Positions 21,640 to 32,655 of a stretch of DNA of 64,000 nucleotides are shown here, one piece after another. The first letter of the stretch is position 1. Each line of letters starts with the position of its first letter. The position numbers were made by a program, and so were the translations under genes. The notes beneath the pieces are model-generated. The model had not been told where the DNA came from. It did not search any database and worked only from the letters and a program-made list of their open reading frames with translations. Origin of the DNA: Plasmodium coatneyi (lineage: Eukaryota; Apicomplexa; Aconoidasida; Haemosporida; Plasmodiidae); NCBI RefSeq assembly GCF_001680005.1, contig NC_033560.1, forward strand, positions 313,501-377,500, in the 5' to 3' direction.

Positions 21640-23300
21640 TTCGACGTTATCTGCAGGGTTTCCCACTTCCCCACTGTTGCTCTTTTTTTTTTTTTTTTTT
21701 TTTTTCCTTCACCCTTTTGGCGTTCGCATAACAGACCAAGCTACGTAGGAGAGGAATCTAGTAAAAGTCGCGTTATACTGGTCAGTTACATAAGTTCCTC
21801 CTTATGGCACGTGGTTCGTACCAGGTATTGGTAGGTACGTCCGCCGCGGTTATACGCTACTCTGCTTCAATTCTATTTTACGCGTATCTTCTGCATGTTT
21901 GATGGGTACACGTTTTGTGGGCACGGCAGCTTATTTCCGCCTACATGGAAAAACCCGCTCGCCAAAACAGGTGCGAAATTATATGCGTATAAAAATAGCT
22001 ACGCATGTGTTATTTTATTTTATTGTATTTTTTTTTTTTTTTTTTTTTCCTTTTGTGGGAGCGAGAAATTTATAGGCCCGCTTCCCCTTCGGCGTTACGC
22101 TTGATTAACTCCCCGTCGTTAGTAAATTTATTACGAACATTAGAAGTGGGCGGAGAAAATGCAGATTGCATGACGGACCGTTGGAAGAACAACCCTTTGG
22201 CGTTTATTTCTATAGATGTATTGCATTTCATTTTTTTTCCTTTCCTTTTCTTTTCTGCTTTGTTCACCTTGTCCTTTTTCCCCCTTTCACGGTGCTAATC
22301 GCACTGAACCTTTGGTTACGCTCTTTTTACGCCGTTTTTTTGGGGGACCCCAAAAGTGGGCAAAAAAAAAGAAAAAATCAACAACACGGGATTTGATGGC
22401 AAGAAAAAAGTGTTACCACTTTGGCACTTAATTACGTCGCAATTTATGCCTTTTTTTTTTTTCTTTGAGTTAGTTTACATGAAGCTATGACGCGAGACGG
22501 GGATGCAAAATAAATTCACGACATATGAAAATGAAAAGCATGTAGCGCGCTGAATTTTCCTAGAGAAAACAAATAACCTTATCGAAGGAGCCTTCGCAAA
22601 AGGGTTCCCCAAAAGGGCAAAGACAATCACCCCTCGATGGTACGCTAACAACACGCGGTGATTTGTTTCTTCTGCACGCATGCTCAGATCGTATGTCCAA
22701 AACATTGTCAACTTCGCATACATATACAACTGCGCTTCATTGGCTTAATTAAAACGGTATTGAAAACGTAGTGGGCAAACGGATTATCCATTTTTATGCG
22801 CAAAAAAAGGAGTACGCAAAATGGCCATTATTCTCCTTCAACTCTGTCAAGAGAGAGGGGGTGTCCATATTTTAATACACATTTTAAACAAAAAAAAAAA
22901 AAAAAAAAAAAAAAACACGTACTGTGGTCATGCTTGTGGCCCTTCATATCATGAGGACTACACACCGTGGTGTACCTTCGCAAAATTAAAGCCTATACTT
23001 ATCATCGCTGCAAATTGGAGGAAATAAGGGGGTAAAACGTATGAATTAGTCATGCAACAACAATGCATATAACACTGCACAGTTGTTATTCGGGTGTCCC
23101 GCCGAGTCAGTTATGTCATGGTGTACTGGTGGAGCAACTTCCACGTGCAGGCAAAATGGACAGCAAAAGGCATTCTCTTTTTTTTTCTTTTTCCTTACAG
23201 TGGTTGAAAGGGAAGTCTAAGTGCAACTGGGTCATAGTATTTACATAAGTTTCCTAAAAAGGGAAGGTGAAAAATATAAAAGTCACATTTGCGAAGTTGT
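21640..23300. other. Intergenic between two minus-strand genes
   Basis: It contains the upstream region of KRI1 and the 3' region of the small membrane protein gene. T-runs at 21683-21705 and 22028-22048 and a run of 26 A at 22890-22915 are present. Short ORFs are rich in Phe from T-runs and look non-coding. Confidence 0.55.
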
Positions 23301-23999
23301 TTAAGTAGGGTTACATACGTGCTGGTGTTCCTTTGGAGTATTCCCATTCTGCCGGTGTAAATCCCCCCATGTGGGCACGCCCTTACCGATATACTTCATT
23401 GACAAATTGTAACCCATGTCGTTATAAAACAACATTTGCTTTTCCATAAATCGTCTTCTACTTTCGTTGGACACATGCATCGTATCAAAAAAGGAGATTT
23501 TCAGGTACCGGTAGCCGTAATAAGCACCGTAGTAAAAGAGTCCTACGAGAAGAAGGAAAGGGGGCACATTATATGGGGCAGCTTCACAAAATGTTTCTTC
23601 TACGAATGATTGGTGCACTGTGCACACAGGGTGAGTACGCATGTAGTACCTCCACATATTCCAAACAGAACGCTGTGGGTTATGCTCGGACCCTTAAGGG
23701 CGTAATAAACCCCGCTGCAGAGTCGTCTACAAAATCCTGAAGGGAAAAAAGGAACGGGCGGGCACATAAGTTAAGGCCTACTTAGGGGTATGCACAGATG
23801 GGTCCAAATGTTTCATCCAGCTGTCCCCTATTTGGGGTGTCATGAACAGGTAATTCTTCTCCTCATGTGTTTATCGGCCAATTAGGCCCCTTCTTTTTTT
23901 CCCCCGTTTCTACACAAATTTGATGAACACCCAAGGGGACGTTAAAAATGTGGTGTTACCTTTTTTCTTCTGTTCCCCCTCCAGCACCTTATTTGCCAT
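23301..23999 (-). CDS. Small membrane protein, three exons, unknown function
   Basis: Reconstructed from splice sites: exon 1 23960-23999, exon 2 23650-23736, exon 3 23301-23542, with GT donors, pyrimidine-rich acceptors and phase-1 junctions that all agree. The product is 122 residues. It begins MANKVLEGEQKKKGF, has one hydrophobic segment (SVLFGICGGLFYYGAYYGY) and a soluble charged C-terminus with SRRRFMEKQMLFYNDMGYN. Size and topology would suit an organelle inner-membrane protein. There is a faint resemblance to COX20 around HSVLFG, too weak to name it. It is divergently transcribed from the SAYSvFN gene. Confidence 0.72.
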
Positions 24000-24670
24000 T
24001 TTAGCGCTGCGTGCGGATGGCCACAAAGTAGGGAATGTAGTGTGGGCAGGATAGCCCTCGATCGTTCCAAACTTGACGATAAAGAGGAAGAGTTCAACGG
24101 GCGTGAGTGGAAAAAGTTGTTACGTAATGCTGCTGCTCATCTGTTTAAGGAGCTGGAAAAAAAAAAAAAAAAAAAAAAACACAACAAGCAAACGAAGGAA
24201 CTGTTGAGCCGCCAAAAAAGTAAACAAAAAAGGAAACCATCGAACGCAACAATTTTGTGTATCGTTTCTTCTCCCCGAATACGCGCGTGCGAGGATGCCA
24301 CATGGAGCCCGGTGTATGCACCCCTTTTTAATTGCCCATGGCGGGAAGCACTAAAATGGGGGACGCCCCGCAGATTAATTTAACTTTTCAACAGTTTCTT
24401 TTACCACCACGTGGTTCCTCCTGCTACATTTCGGTCATTTCATTTTTACTTCCTTTCCATTTGCCACTGCGAGTTAAATTCCAAAATGCACACGGAGTCA
24501 GTAGAGTGAAAGGATGTCCCTCTATACCCTTTTTTAAAGATAGCTAATTTGATCGAAGAGGAGAACCTGTAACGAAGTTGAATGCATCGTTTCTCCCCTC
24601 ATTTGGCTTGCATTTCCACTTCCTACGAACTGCCCCAAAGCAACCTTTCATTACGCGGGTACGTGAAGAT
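24000..24670. promoter_or_regulatory. Divergent upstream region
   Basis: This 670-bp segment separates the divergent starts of the small membrane protein (-) and the SAYSvFN protein (+), so both promoters must lie here. It contains an A-run at 24158-24179. No specific motif is claimed. Confidence 0.45.
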
Positions 24671-25138
24671 ATGTCGAAGAAAAAAAAGAACGCCAAGAGG
24701 AAGAATGGCAGCAGCATAGTGTTCTCTCACCCGAAAATTACGTCCACCATTTTATTATGTTCTTGCTACTTCTTCTACCACATATTTGGCGTAGTGTACG
24801 TGATCCTTGTTCTAATTACCATCATCTTCCTAAACCTTGACCACACAAACGATGACGCTAACAGCGGGGGAAACGCCATAAGTGCGTACTCCATATTCAA
24901 CAAGGGAAGAAAATACCTAATTGGTGATTTAAGAATGAACCAAATTGAGACAGAGTTGCGGAACAGGACGTTTAAGAATGACGACAGTGACGATAACTTT
25001 GTTCGGTATGATGACATTGATAAAAACAGATTTTATGTCAAGGGGTCTTCCAAGTATAACAACAAATTGTGCACCTGTGGGTCCAACAAGAAATTTAAAA
25101 AATGCTGTGGAGCAATGAAAAATGATTTATCAGATTAG
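24671..25138 (+). CDS. SAYSvFN-domain membrane protein with C-terminal SEC-C zinc motif
   Basis: 155 residues from ATG 24671; an upstream in-frame ATG at 24578 is less likely because the start after it gives a clean Lys-rich N-terminus. The order is: basic N-terminus, hydrophobic hairpin or two close membrane segments (residues ~24-55), the signature AISAYSIFNKG (69-79) followed by a charged helix, and a SEC-C motif CTCGSNKKFKKCC (134-146) that should bind one zinc. The animal member SAYSD1 is an ER protein that meets ribosomes at the translocon in translation-associated quality control. A similar ER role here is inference. The SEC-C tail resembles that of bacterial SecA. Family call is firm, function is not. 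Confidence 0.85.
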   Translation: MSKKKKNAKRKNGSSIVFSHPKITSTILLCSCYFFYHIFGVVYVILVLITIIFLNLDHTNDDANSGGNAISAYSIFNKGRKYLIGDLRMNQIETELRNRTFKNDDSDDNFVRYDDIDKNRFYVKGSSKYNNKLCTCGSNKKFKKCCGAMKNDLSD

Positions 25139-25800
25139 TGAAGTGCGCAAAAAAAGAAAAAGGAAAAAGGAAGAACAGGCAATTCAAGACGTGCAATTTG
25201 TTCACATTTTTTCCCCCCAATGTGGGCCTTTTTTTGTGGGGGGTTGATATTTATACACACATTTGTGTGTCAAAAGGAAGGAAGTTTACTTTTACCCTAT
25301 GTGAAGGGGCACACTGCGTACGTTTTGGTCTGTCAACATTTGGCCAGTAGATATACGCTCCCCCGAATTATGCTCATGCGCCCGGCCAAACAGGCAGGGC
25401 ATTTTTCTGCACACGGGAACCCCCCGCTGTAATGTTTTTTTTTTTAATTTTTTAGTTAATAGTGCTCCACGAAAAGGGAAGCACAACAAACTTTTAAAAA
25501 TCCCTTTCAATTGCCGCCAACGTGATGCCAAGTAGCCAAGGCGCACGCCCAGAAATGCGACTTGTTCCAAGCGAAGTGAACAAAATTGAGGGAAGACCAA
25601 AAACGTTGTTCTCCCCACCTATGCACATAAACTCGCATTTAAAATAGGCGGGAAAGCACAAATGCTGATTTCACACAAAAAAAAAAAAAAAAAAAAAAGA
25701 AAGAAAGAAATGTCACTTATAGATGATCAAACTGTTGTGGCGGTTTGCCCTTTTTCACGTAGCTCGAGACACGTACGGAGATACACACCTATGTGTGCCA
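25139..25800. other. Intergenic, convergent 3' regions
   Basis: Between the SAYSvFN gene (+) and the IF-3 gene (-). It holds a mixed A/G run at 25677-25708. I see no gene. Confidence 0.55.
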
Positions 25801-26682
25801 CTATTTAATGCCTCCCTTTCCTTCCCCCCCGAGTGAGCTTTCATTTTTCCTCTTGGCCTTCAAATTAAACAACTGAGACACCACATTGCCGTTCTGCCGC
25901 ATAGTTTCCGAGTTTCCGTAACTTTTTAATTCTTCGGAAATTTTTGCGAAAATTTTTTTTACATTTTCAACATTGGTGTATTCCCTTCCCTTCAGCGTCA
26001 AAATGAATTTTACCTGCCAGGGGAAATGTTGCGGGTTTTTTTGAGGAGGCTACAGTCAACTCACACGTCAATTTGTACCATCGTATGTATGCTGGTACAT
26101 TTTCTTTCCGCACACAACTGTGTAAAATGACCACTTACCCTGTGTCTCCGAAGCAGAAATTGCTTCGCTGAATTTATCTTTATAAGCAAATCGTTGGCCC
26201 CAATTCTACGAAGAAGGTGTTGGGGTGTACGCACATAAGTTCCAGCGCGGGATGGACCACGGAAGAACAACCACACCAGATAAGGTACACATAGACGAGG
26301 ATGGACACATGTATTGATGGACAATTCGCTTCGACTACTACCTTGGTGTTATTCGCAACTGCTTGACGACCTTGTTTTCCGCCTTCAGCTTCAGCTGCTT
26401 CATTTTCTTTTCCTTAATTGTAAAAAGTGGAGTTTTTTTATTTCTCTCACGGGTTTGCGTCTGTACACGGCGAGGTGACTGTGCGTGTCCATGGGCACAA
26501 GTTGGGGAATCCATAGACGTTTTACACCACATAACCTTTGCGTGGTGCGCTCCGCTCAGCCTACCTGAATGTACCGTTCGCGCCCCTCTGAGTAACTCGA
26601 CGCATCATTCGACTCCTTCAAGTAAAAGAATTTTTTACAGCACACCTTGGGGATATAAAAGCAGCAGACGTATTCGCTATTC
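25801..26682 (-). CDS. Translation initiation factor IF-3, organellar (N-terminal exons unresolved)
   Basis: Four exons can be placed: 26565-26682, 26342-26460, 26139-26205 and 25801-26013, all with consistent phases. The translated exons read through an IF-3 linker (IPKVCCKKFFY, then a Lys-rich helix KKMKQLKLKAENK) into the IF-3 C-terminal domain: IGANDLLIKINSAKQFL, then VKFILTLKGREY and a helix ending in EELKSYG. This matches the bacterial ribosome-binding IF-3C fold, including the KGRE motif. Bacterial-type IF-3 in Plasmodium acts in the apicoplast or mitochondrion. The N-terminal domain and targeting peptide must lie upstream. A candidate first exon starts at ATG 27177, but I could not join it with matching phases. 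The gene is head-to-tail with the ankyrin gene. Confidence 0.78.
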
Positions 26683-27329
26683 CTCAGGGAAAACATAAAC
26701 ACATGTGCCAGGACGAAAAAAAAAAAATTACTTAACATTATAAAATGTTCATGGGAAAAATGAGGAGATGAGGGAACACCCAAGCACAGAGGTTGGGTAA
26801 GGGCGCTGGGCCTCAGGGGGTCATTTTTTCCGAGTAACTAAACCATGTGTGGGGATGTTCCAAATTGTACTTTTTAAAAACACGTTCAAAAAAAAAGTGT
26901 TGAAAGGGTAATGGAGGGGGAAGTTTGTTTGCTCACTGCATGTATCATGATGGGGCACGCAAAATGGGAGAAGCAGCAAGGTAACCCAAACACGGGTTGG
27001 AAAAGGGTTTAAAAAGTGTGTTCAAAATGGTCTTCAAAATGGGCCCCAAATGTGTAATCAATACTTGGGATTAATACGTTTCAGGAGGAATTGCTGCGGG
27101 GCGAGAATGCCGCCAGCGCTACTAACCCCGCTAACAGCTTCTCCGTTTGTACACCTTCCCAAAAAAACTCCTAACATGGATATAAGCCCTTTTCTTTTAT
27201 TCATAATTTACAATTTCTCGTTTTAAAAAGGCATGCGGATATTTGCGCAGAGCGCGTCTATACATATTGTTCACATAAACAGGGCAAAAAAAGGACGAAA
27301 AAAAAAAATTAAAAAAAATTAAGAATTAG
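26683..27329. other. Unresolved upstream exons of IF-3 plus 3' region of the ankyrin gene
   Basis: The IF-3 N-terminal exons should be here on the minus strand. An ATG at 27177 opens a 38-codon frame ending near RINPKY, followed by a possible GTATTG donor. A usable acceptor lies at about 26940, but no combination gave phases matching the exon at 26682. Confidence 0.4.
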
Positions 27330-28735
27330 CTAACGCTCCTTCTTCATCGTTATTAAAAAATCAAACATGTTCGCGTATGTGCTCGAATTGCAATCGTAAA
27401 ATTTTTCCTTCTTCCTGTAGAGGTCCAACAATTCGTAAGCGTCCATGTCGAACTGGCAAAACAGGGGGGCAGGAAAAAAGAGGTAAATGTGGGGGGTAGA
27501 AATAAGGCACCCATCCATGGAGCTAAATTGCCAAAAGGAAAAAAGGGAAACATAAACGAAACGAATAAACCCGCTTCACGGTGGCACCGTCGGATGAGCT
27601 AATTTTAACAAAAATGGGCAAATGGGCGGGGACCCCCTTTCATGCTCTCTGCTCTCACACGGGGTGACAGAACAGCCAGAACGAAGGCACCACTTACGTC
27701 GTCTTTTATGCTCGCGTTTGCGCCATATTTTATCAGTAGGGTAAAAAATTCCGGAAACCCATTTTTAATAGCAATGTGTAAAGCCGTATCTCCTTCCTGA
27801 CACATTTACACGCATGTAGAGTAGTATACATTCTGTTCTTTTGAGTTCCGTACAAATTGTTTTAAGTGTTTGTTTTGGTAATTTTTAAAAGACGTGGCCC
27901 CCTTAATAGGACGTATTGTACATGTACCTTATTCTTTAAGTCAATGATCTCCTTGATGCTGCTCCGACAGAGGATATCCAGGCAGTAAATGTTATTATTT
28001 AGCGCGATGATGTGCAGGCAGGAGTCTCCGTTTTCCTGAAAAGAAGGTACAGGGCGGGGGCAAGCACTCCATATCATATGTAAAATAGGAGGGGGAAAAA
28101 ATTTCAACCATCTTCTTAACCCTAGTGTAGGTTTCCACACCATGGATCTTGGCATTTTTTTTAAAAGTATTGACCCCCTCCTCCCCAGGAATTATATTCA
28201 GTTTGGTAAGCAGTCAGTGACATGTTATCCTCCCCCCCTTACATTAACATGCTTATAGTCGCACCCACTGCTTAGCAGAAAATAGAACATGTTCGTGTCT
28301 TCATTGTGAGCGCAGATGTGGAGTAAGCTGTTGTTGTTCTGATGGAGCGAGCGTAAAAGCGAATGAGTACATGCATAAGTGATTGCACGCGTGCATGCGT
28401 GTCTGTTTGCATTTCTGTGCAGGCATATACAAATTTGCAATGTCTGGGTGGGGGTATTCTATGTCACTGTCATGCCCCTTTGCGCACTTCAAAAAAAAAT
28501 ATATATACCACATCCGTTATTTGTTCTCACCAAAAATTTGCTATTTATGTCATTATTTCTTAGTAATTTTTTCGCTCTCTTTAAATTTCCTAAGGACCAA
28601 GTAAGTTGGGATGTATGATACAGGTGTGCAGATAAATTTACGCGTGATAATGTACGACATACCTATGAAAACGCTTAATCCCAAGTCTGACAACTTGTCA
28701 CGCACGCTGTCGTTGGTTAACGTTACAGATATCAT
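27330..28735 (-). CDS. Small ankyrin-repeat protein, seven exons
   Basis: Rebuilt exons: 28663-28735, 28531-28589, 28243-28338, 28121-28180, 27928-28035, 27698-27796 and 27330-27452. Phases agree throughout and give 205 residues. Three ankyrin repeats are clear: NNSLLHICAHNEDTN, NGDSCLHIIALNNNIY and EGDTALHIAIKNGFPE, each followed by the second helix and a beta-hairpin (LLIKYGANASIKDD). Exon borders fall close to repeat borders. The fourth exon is the least certain: its acceptor is weak and its donor is GTTAAG. No signal peptide or catalytic motif is seen, so it is a likely cytosolic protein-protein adaptor. It is the last core gene before the accessory island. Confidence 0.8.
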
Positions 28736-30035
28736 TTTTGTTTAGTTTTCATTTGAGGGGTCTTCTCAACTGGGAGCTTTTGCGTTGCGGTTTGCCAACT
28801 TTGAGGTGAGGCCCTTTTCTTGCAAATGCAGCGCGATGTTTCTGTTTCGCTTCGCTTCTTTTTGCTTTCTTTCTTTATTTATTATATATTTTTTTTTTTT
28901 TTATTCTCTCCGCTGCTAATTCTTCTGTGCACGCACTGCAGATTGTTCACCTGCCGGCCATTTTCCGTTGTGCACTTAATCAGGATGTGCTCTTGCTTTC
29001 AATCAAGAGCGTCTTCCTGCTTTTTCACTCTGTTAAAAATTCAAAAAATGAATAAAAAAATAGCATACTCTTGAGGAAGGGCAAAATTGCAGTTCTGTTT
29101 CGCTTCGAAAAGAGGGGACGATAAAATGGGGGAATAGCAATGCTCTGTCTTGTTGCGACTTGCCTTTAGCACCATCCGCGTGAAGTCTCATTTGGTGTAG
29201 TTTCCGTATTTTTCGCATTTTGCAAATATATAAATATGTGTATTTTTTTTTTTTTTTTTTCTTTTTTTTTTCCTTATTTTCTTTTCTTCCTTTCATTTAT
29301 GAAATCCTGGAATTCTATTTTACTGTGTTGAATATCCTATAGATGAACATACCCTTGGTACACATACCTCTTCGTTGTAGCACGCATTCCCAATTATATT
29401 CAGGTTCCGCGTCCTATGCTATGATGCTCCGATATTAAGACCTAAATTTTACCACATATTTTTCACACTAATCATAAGAGAAATTCTAGGCGCGCCGCTT
29501 CATAATGGAAGTATAAATAAACTTTGTGCGTCATATTCTTCGTTTGTCCCGAAGGATAAAGGAAAGAGGAAGTACACATTTTCCGCATAATGAAAAAATG
29601 CAGAGCTCTGATGTGAGCGGAATCCACTATATTCCCCCCGACTACATATGTGTACACATAATTCACAGTCCAATGTGAACTGTTCCTATTCTGGGAAATG
29701 TAGGAATACAGTGCACTGTGTCATTAGTCCCTTCCTATAATGGCTTCCCGCATTGTGTATAATTAAGATGAAAGATGAATAGTACCTTCCTTAGTTATAT
29801 TAGTATTAATGACAGTGGAACTTATTTCTAAGAATGTGCCCCCTTTCTAAGTGAAGTACATTTAGAAATATGAACACATACAGCTTAAGTAAGTGAGCCC
29901 TTGTGTGTCATATATAGATTGTACATAACTATAGAAACCATAGTAGTATTGAACGTTTTTCTGTGCTACTCCTCGCCTGGGGCGACACCCTGAGGGGGGT
30001 CCATTTTCTATCCAGTACTTCACACAGAGAAGAGG
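28736..30035. other. Upstream region of the ankyrin gene and left edge of the accessory island
   Basis: The first ~550 bp look like ordinary intergenic DNA of this genome with T-runs (28889-28902, 29243-29272). From about 29300 the texture changes: homopolymers stop and the sequence resembles flanks of PIR genes. I find no ORF with coding character here. Confidence 0.45.
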
Positions 30036-30359
30036 GCGGAACGGAGGGTCTAAAGGAGGAAGGAAAGGACGGTCTAAGGAATAAAAAGGAAGGAAGGAAT
30101 AAGAAGGAATGAAGGAAAGAAGGAATAAGAAGGAAAGAAGGAATAAGAAGGAAAGAAGGAATAAGAAGGAAAGAAGGAATAAGAAGGAAAGAAGGAATAA
30201 AAGGAAAGAAGGAAAGAAAGAGGATCTAAGGAGGAGGAAGGAAAGGAAGGTTCTTAAGAAGGAATGAGATTTAAGGGGGAGGAAGGAAGGAGTGTCTAAG
30301 GAAGGAAAGGAGAGGTCTAAGGAGGAGGAAAGGATGGGTCTACGAAAGGAGGGTCGTTA
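30036..30359 (+). repeat. Purine-rich tandem repeats (18-bp AGGAATAAGAAGGAAAGA unit)
   Basis: The plus strand is almost pure A/G. A core of about five copies of the 18-bp unit AGGAATAAGAAGGAAAGA spans roughly 30110-30205, flanked by degenerate GGAAGGAA and GGTCTAAGGA units. Confidence 0.85.
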
Positions 30360-30722
30360 GGGGTGATAGGTGGAAGGGAAGGCTGTTAGGGGTGGTAGGT
30401 GGAAGGAAGGTTGTTAAGGTGGTGGTAGGTGGAGGGAAGGTTGTTAGGTTGGTAGGTGGTAGGTGGGTTGTTAGGTGGTAGGTGGGTTGTTAGGTGGGTG
30501 GTAGGTGGGTTGTTAGGTGGGTGGTAGGTGGGTTGTTAGGTGGGTGGTAGGTGGGTTGTTAGGTGGGTGGTAGGTGGGTTGTTAGGTGGGTGGTAGGTGG
30601 GTTGTTAGGTGGGTGGTAGGTGGGTTGTTAGGTGGGTGGTAGGTGGGTTGTTAGGTGGGTGGTAAGTGGGTTGTTAGGTGGTAAGTGGGTTGTTAGGTGG
30701 TAAGTGGGTTGTTAGCAGTGGT
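30360..30722 (+). repeat. G/T-rich 23-bp tandem array with G-quadruplex potential
   Basis: About eight near-perfect 23-bp copies (each beginning TTGTTAGGTGGG and containing GGTGGTAGGTGGG) span about 30487-30670. They are followed by 18- to 19-bp variants lacking one GGTGG block and preceded by more diverged copies. Each unit has four or more G-runs on the plus strand. The array resembles, but is not, the Plasmodium telomere heptamer. Confidence 0.9.
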
Positions 30723-31045
30723 TGGTGGTAGGGTGTAAGGAAGGTTGTTTTTGTTAGGTGGTTGGTGGAAGGAAGGCGAAGATTGTTAGGAGTGGTTGGA
30801 GTGAGGAAGGATGGTCTAAGGAAAGGGGGTCTAAGGAAGGAAGGCGGGTCTAAGAAAGGAAGGTACTTCCTAAGGGAAGCAAGGTTGTTAGAGGTGAAAG
30901 GAAGGGGTGGAAAGGAGGGATTACAAGGAAGGATGTCTAAGGAAGGAAAGGTTAAAGGGTTGGATTCTGCATTTAGGGTAAAGGAAGATTAAAAAGGAAA
31001 CAGGGGGTATAAGGGAGGGAAGGAGATCTAAAGGAAGTCTACATA
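30723..31045 (+). repeat. Second purine-rich repeat block
   Basis: Degenerate GGTCTAAGGAAGGAAGG and GTTAGGAGTGGTTGG units on the plus strand. It is a mirror-like counterpart to the block at 30036, on the other side of the G/T-rich array. Confidence 0.75.
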
Positions 31046-32655
31046 TGTGCGATGTCGTTTTTATTTTAGTTCAGTTAAAAAAGCGGTCTTTCCCTATACA
31101 TACATTCCACTCTGTGTTCACTCCACATGGGGCAACATACTTTGGTAACACGTGCAAAATCGACATCACTGTGGTTATATTTGTATAATTAGAAGGCACT
31201 GTACCATGAAATGAAGGTTCTATGGTCGCCCTACTAGGGAATAAACTCGAAATATTTTATATATAAGGAATGTATAGAGAGAAGTGTAGAAAAATGTGTA
31301 ATAAATGAATATTTACTAGCACAACATGAAGTAAGTTAACAAGGGAAAAGTATGTAGAAAGGGACGTTGTTCCTGAACACATGTAGGAACGGGGCGGGGG
31401 AGGGTTTTACACAATGAGTGTGTTGAACTTATTTCTCTTATACAAATTATTCCTTCAGTAGGTCCTTTTTCTATATTCCCATCTATAATAGTGTAGGGCG
31501 CCATAAGCAATGTATGCATGAATAAGAATATTTGATCAGTTTGGGTATGTACACTCCATAGAAACTGAAATCATAATATATACAGAAAACCACTCATTCC
31601 ATTCCTTCCATTCTATATAAATTCCTCACATAATCCTAATATTCCATATATTTCATACAGAATAAAGGGGGAAAGTGTATTCACATACGCACAAAACGTT
31701 GTAAACTATATACTTCTTCCTTTCATTTATGGATTTGTGAATATCATGATATAATAAATACCTGTAAAAGGGATTATAATAATGATGGTAATGATATATA
31801 TATAAGCATTAGTGGGCTTAGAGTTCCTTTATGTGTACAATATTAGCTTATATTAATGGTTATATATATATATCATTACCATCATTATTATTATTCCTAC
31901 AAGTACTTTATTATTATACCATGATGTGGTTACCAGTCCAATAAATGTAGAAGGAAGGAAGAGGAGGAAGGAATGTAATGTGCACATAGTTCCACAACGT
32001 TCTCTGTATATATGAACTGTGCTATAACTGAGCATGTTAACAATTTTTAATAACGCACCCTTTTAGTAACAATAAAAATTAATCAATAGTATATACGTTG
32101 AAATTCCTGCTGAAAGTAATGTTACACTCCTATACACGCAACAAAACTAAAATAAAGTAAATAGTAATAATAATACTCAAGCAGGGGGGTAGGGGAGGGG
32201 AAGACTGTCACCCACAACCTAATAATAGAATAATAATAAAGTAAATGAATGAGAAAGTACATGGAGAGCTCATTAGTGCCCTTCTTTATTTATTGTACGG
32301 CATTTTAGCACATTTATTCTTACCTTCGTATTGTTCGTACATGTGATGATTTAATGTACACGTGGGTAATGTATAATCGCTGCTTAAGAAATTAAGCAAT
32401 GTGTATTATTAAGAAGGGAGTAAATTTTAATATGCATACGTGCACAGTTGTAATAGAATGGAAAGAATTTCTATACCTACACCTATCCTAAGTTCATATG
32501 AATACTTTTAATATAAATTTACTATATACCAAAAAAGTTGCACATGAACATCATAGAACAAGCAGGCACAATGTTTGCATACCCGTTTTACATAAATGTA
32601 GGAGCAATTTTAATATAACTCCATTATCCACATAAGAAAGTTGCATATGTGAACA
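31046..32655. promoter_or_regulatory. AT-rich upstream region of the KIR-like gene
   Basis: 1.6 kb of AT-rich non-coding DNA between the repeats and the KIR-like start. It should hold the KIR promoter and 5' UTR. A long inverted repeat lies inside it (listed separately). I see no ORF with coding character. Confidence 0.5.
31776..31891. repeat. Inverted repeat with 29-bp perfect arms
   Basis: The arms 31776-31804 and 31863-31891 are perfect reverse complements around AATGATGGTAATGAT plus TA-rich ends, with a 58-bp loop. Outside the perfect core the match continues imperfectly for about 35 bp on each side (CATGATATAATAA against its complement near 31911-31925), giving a potential hairpin or cruciform of roughly 180 bp. 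Confidence 0.8.

Noticed and set aside
23301..23999. Naming the small membrane protein as COX20
   Set aside because: The resemblance is limited to a few residues around HSVLFG, and only one clear hydrophobic segment is present instead of two.
30487..30720. Array as an internal telomere sequence
   Set aside because: The unit contains GGGTTGTTA but no runs of the exact heptamer GGGTTTA or GGGTTCA, so it is only telomere-like.
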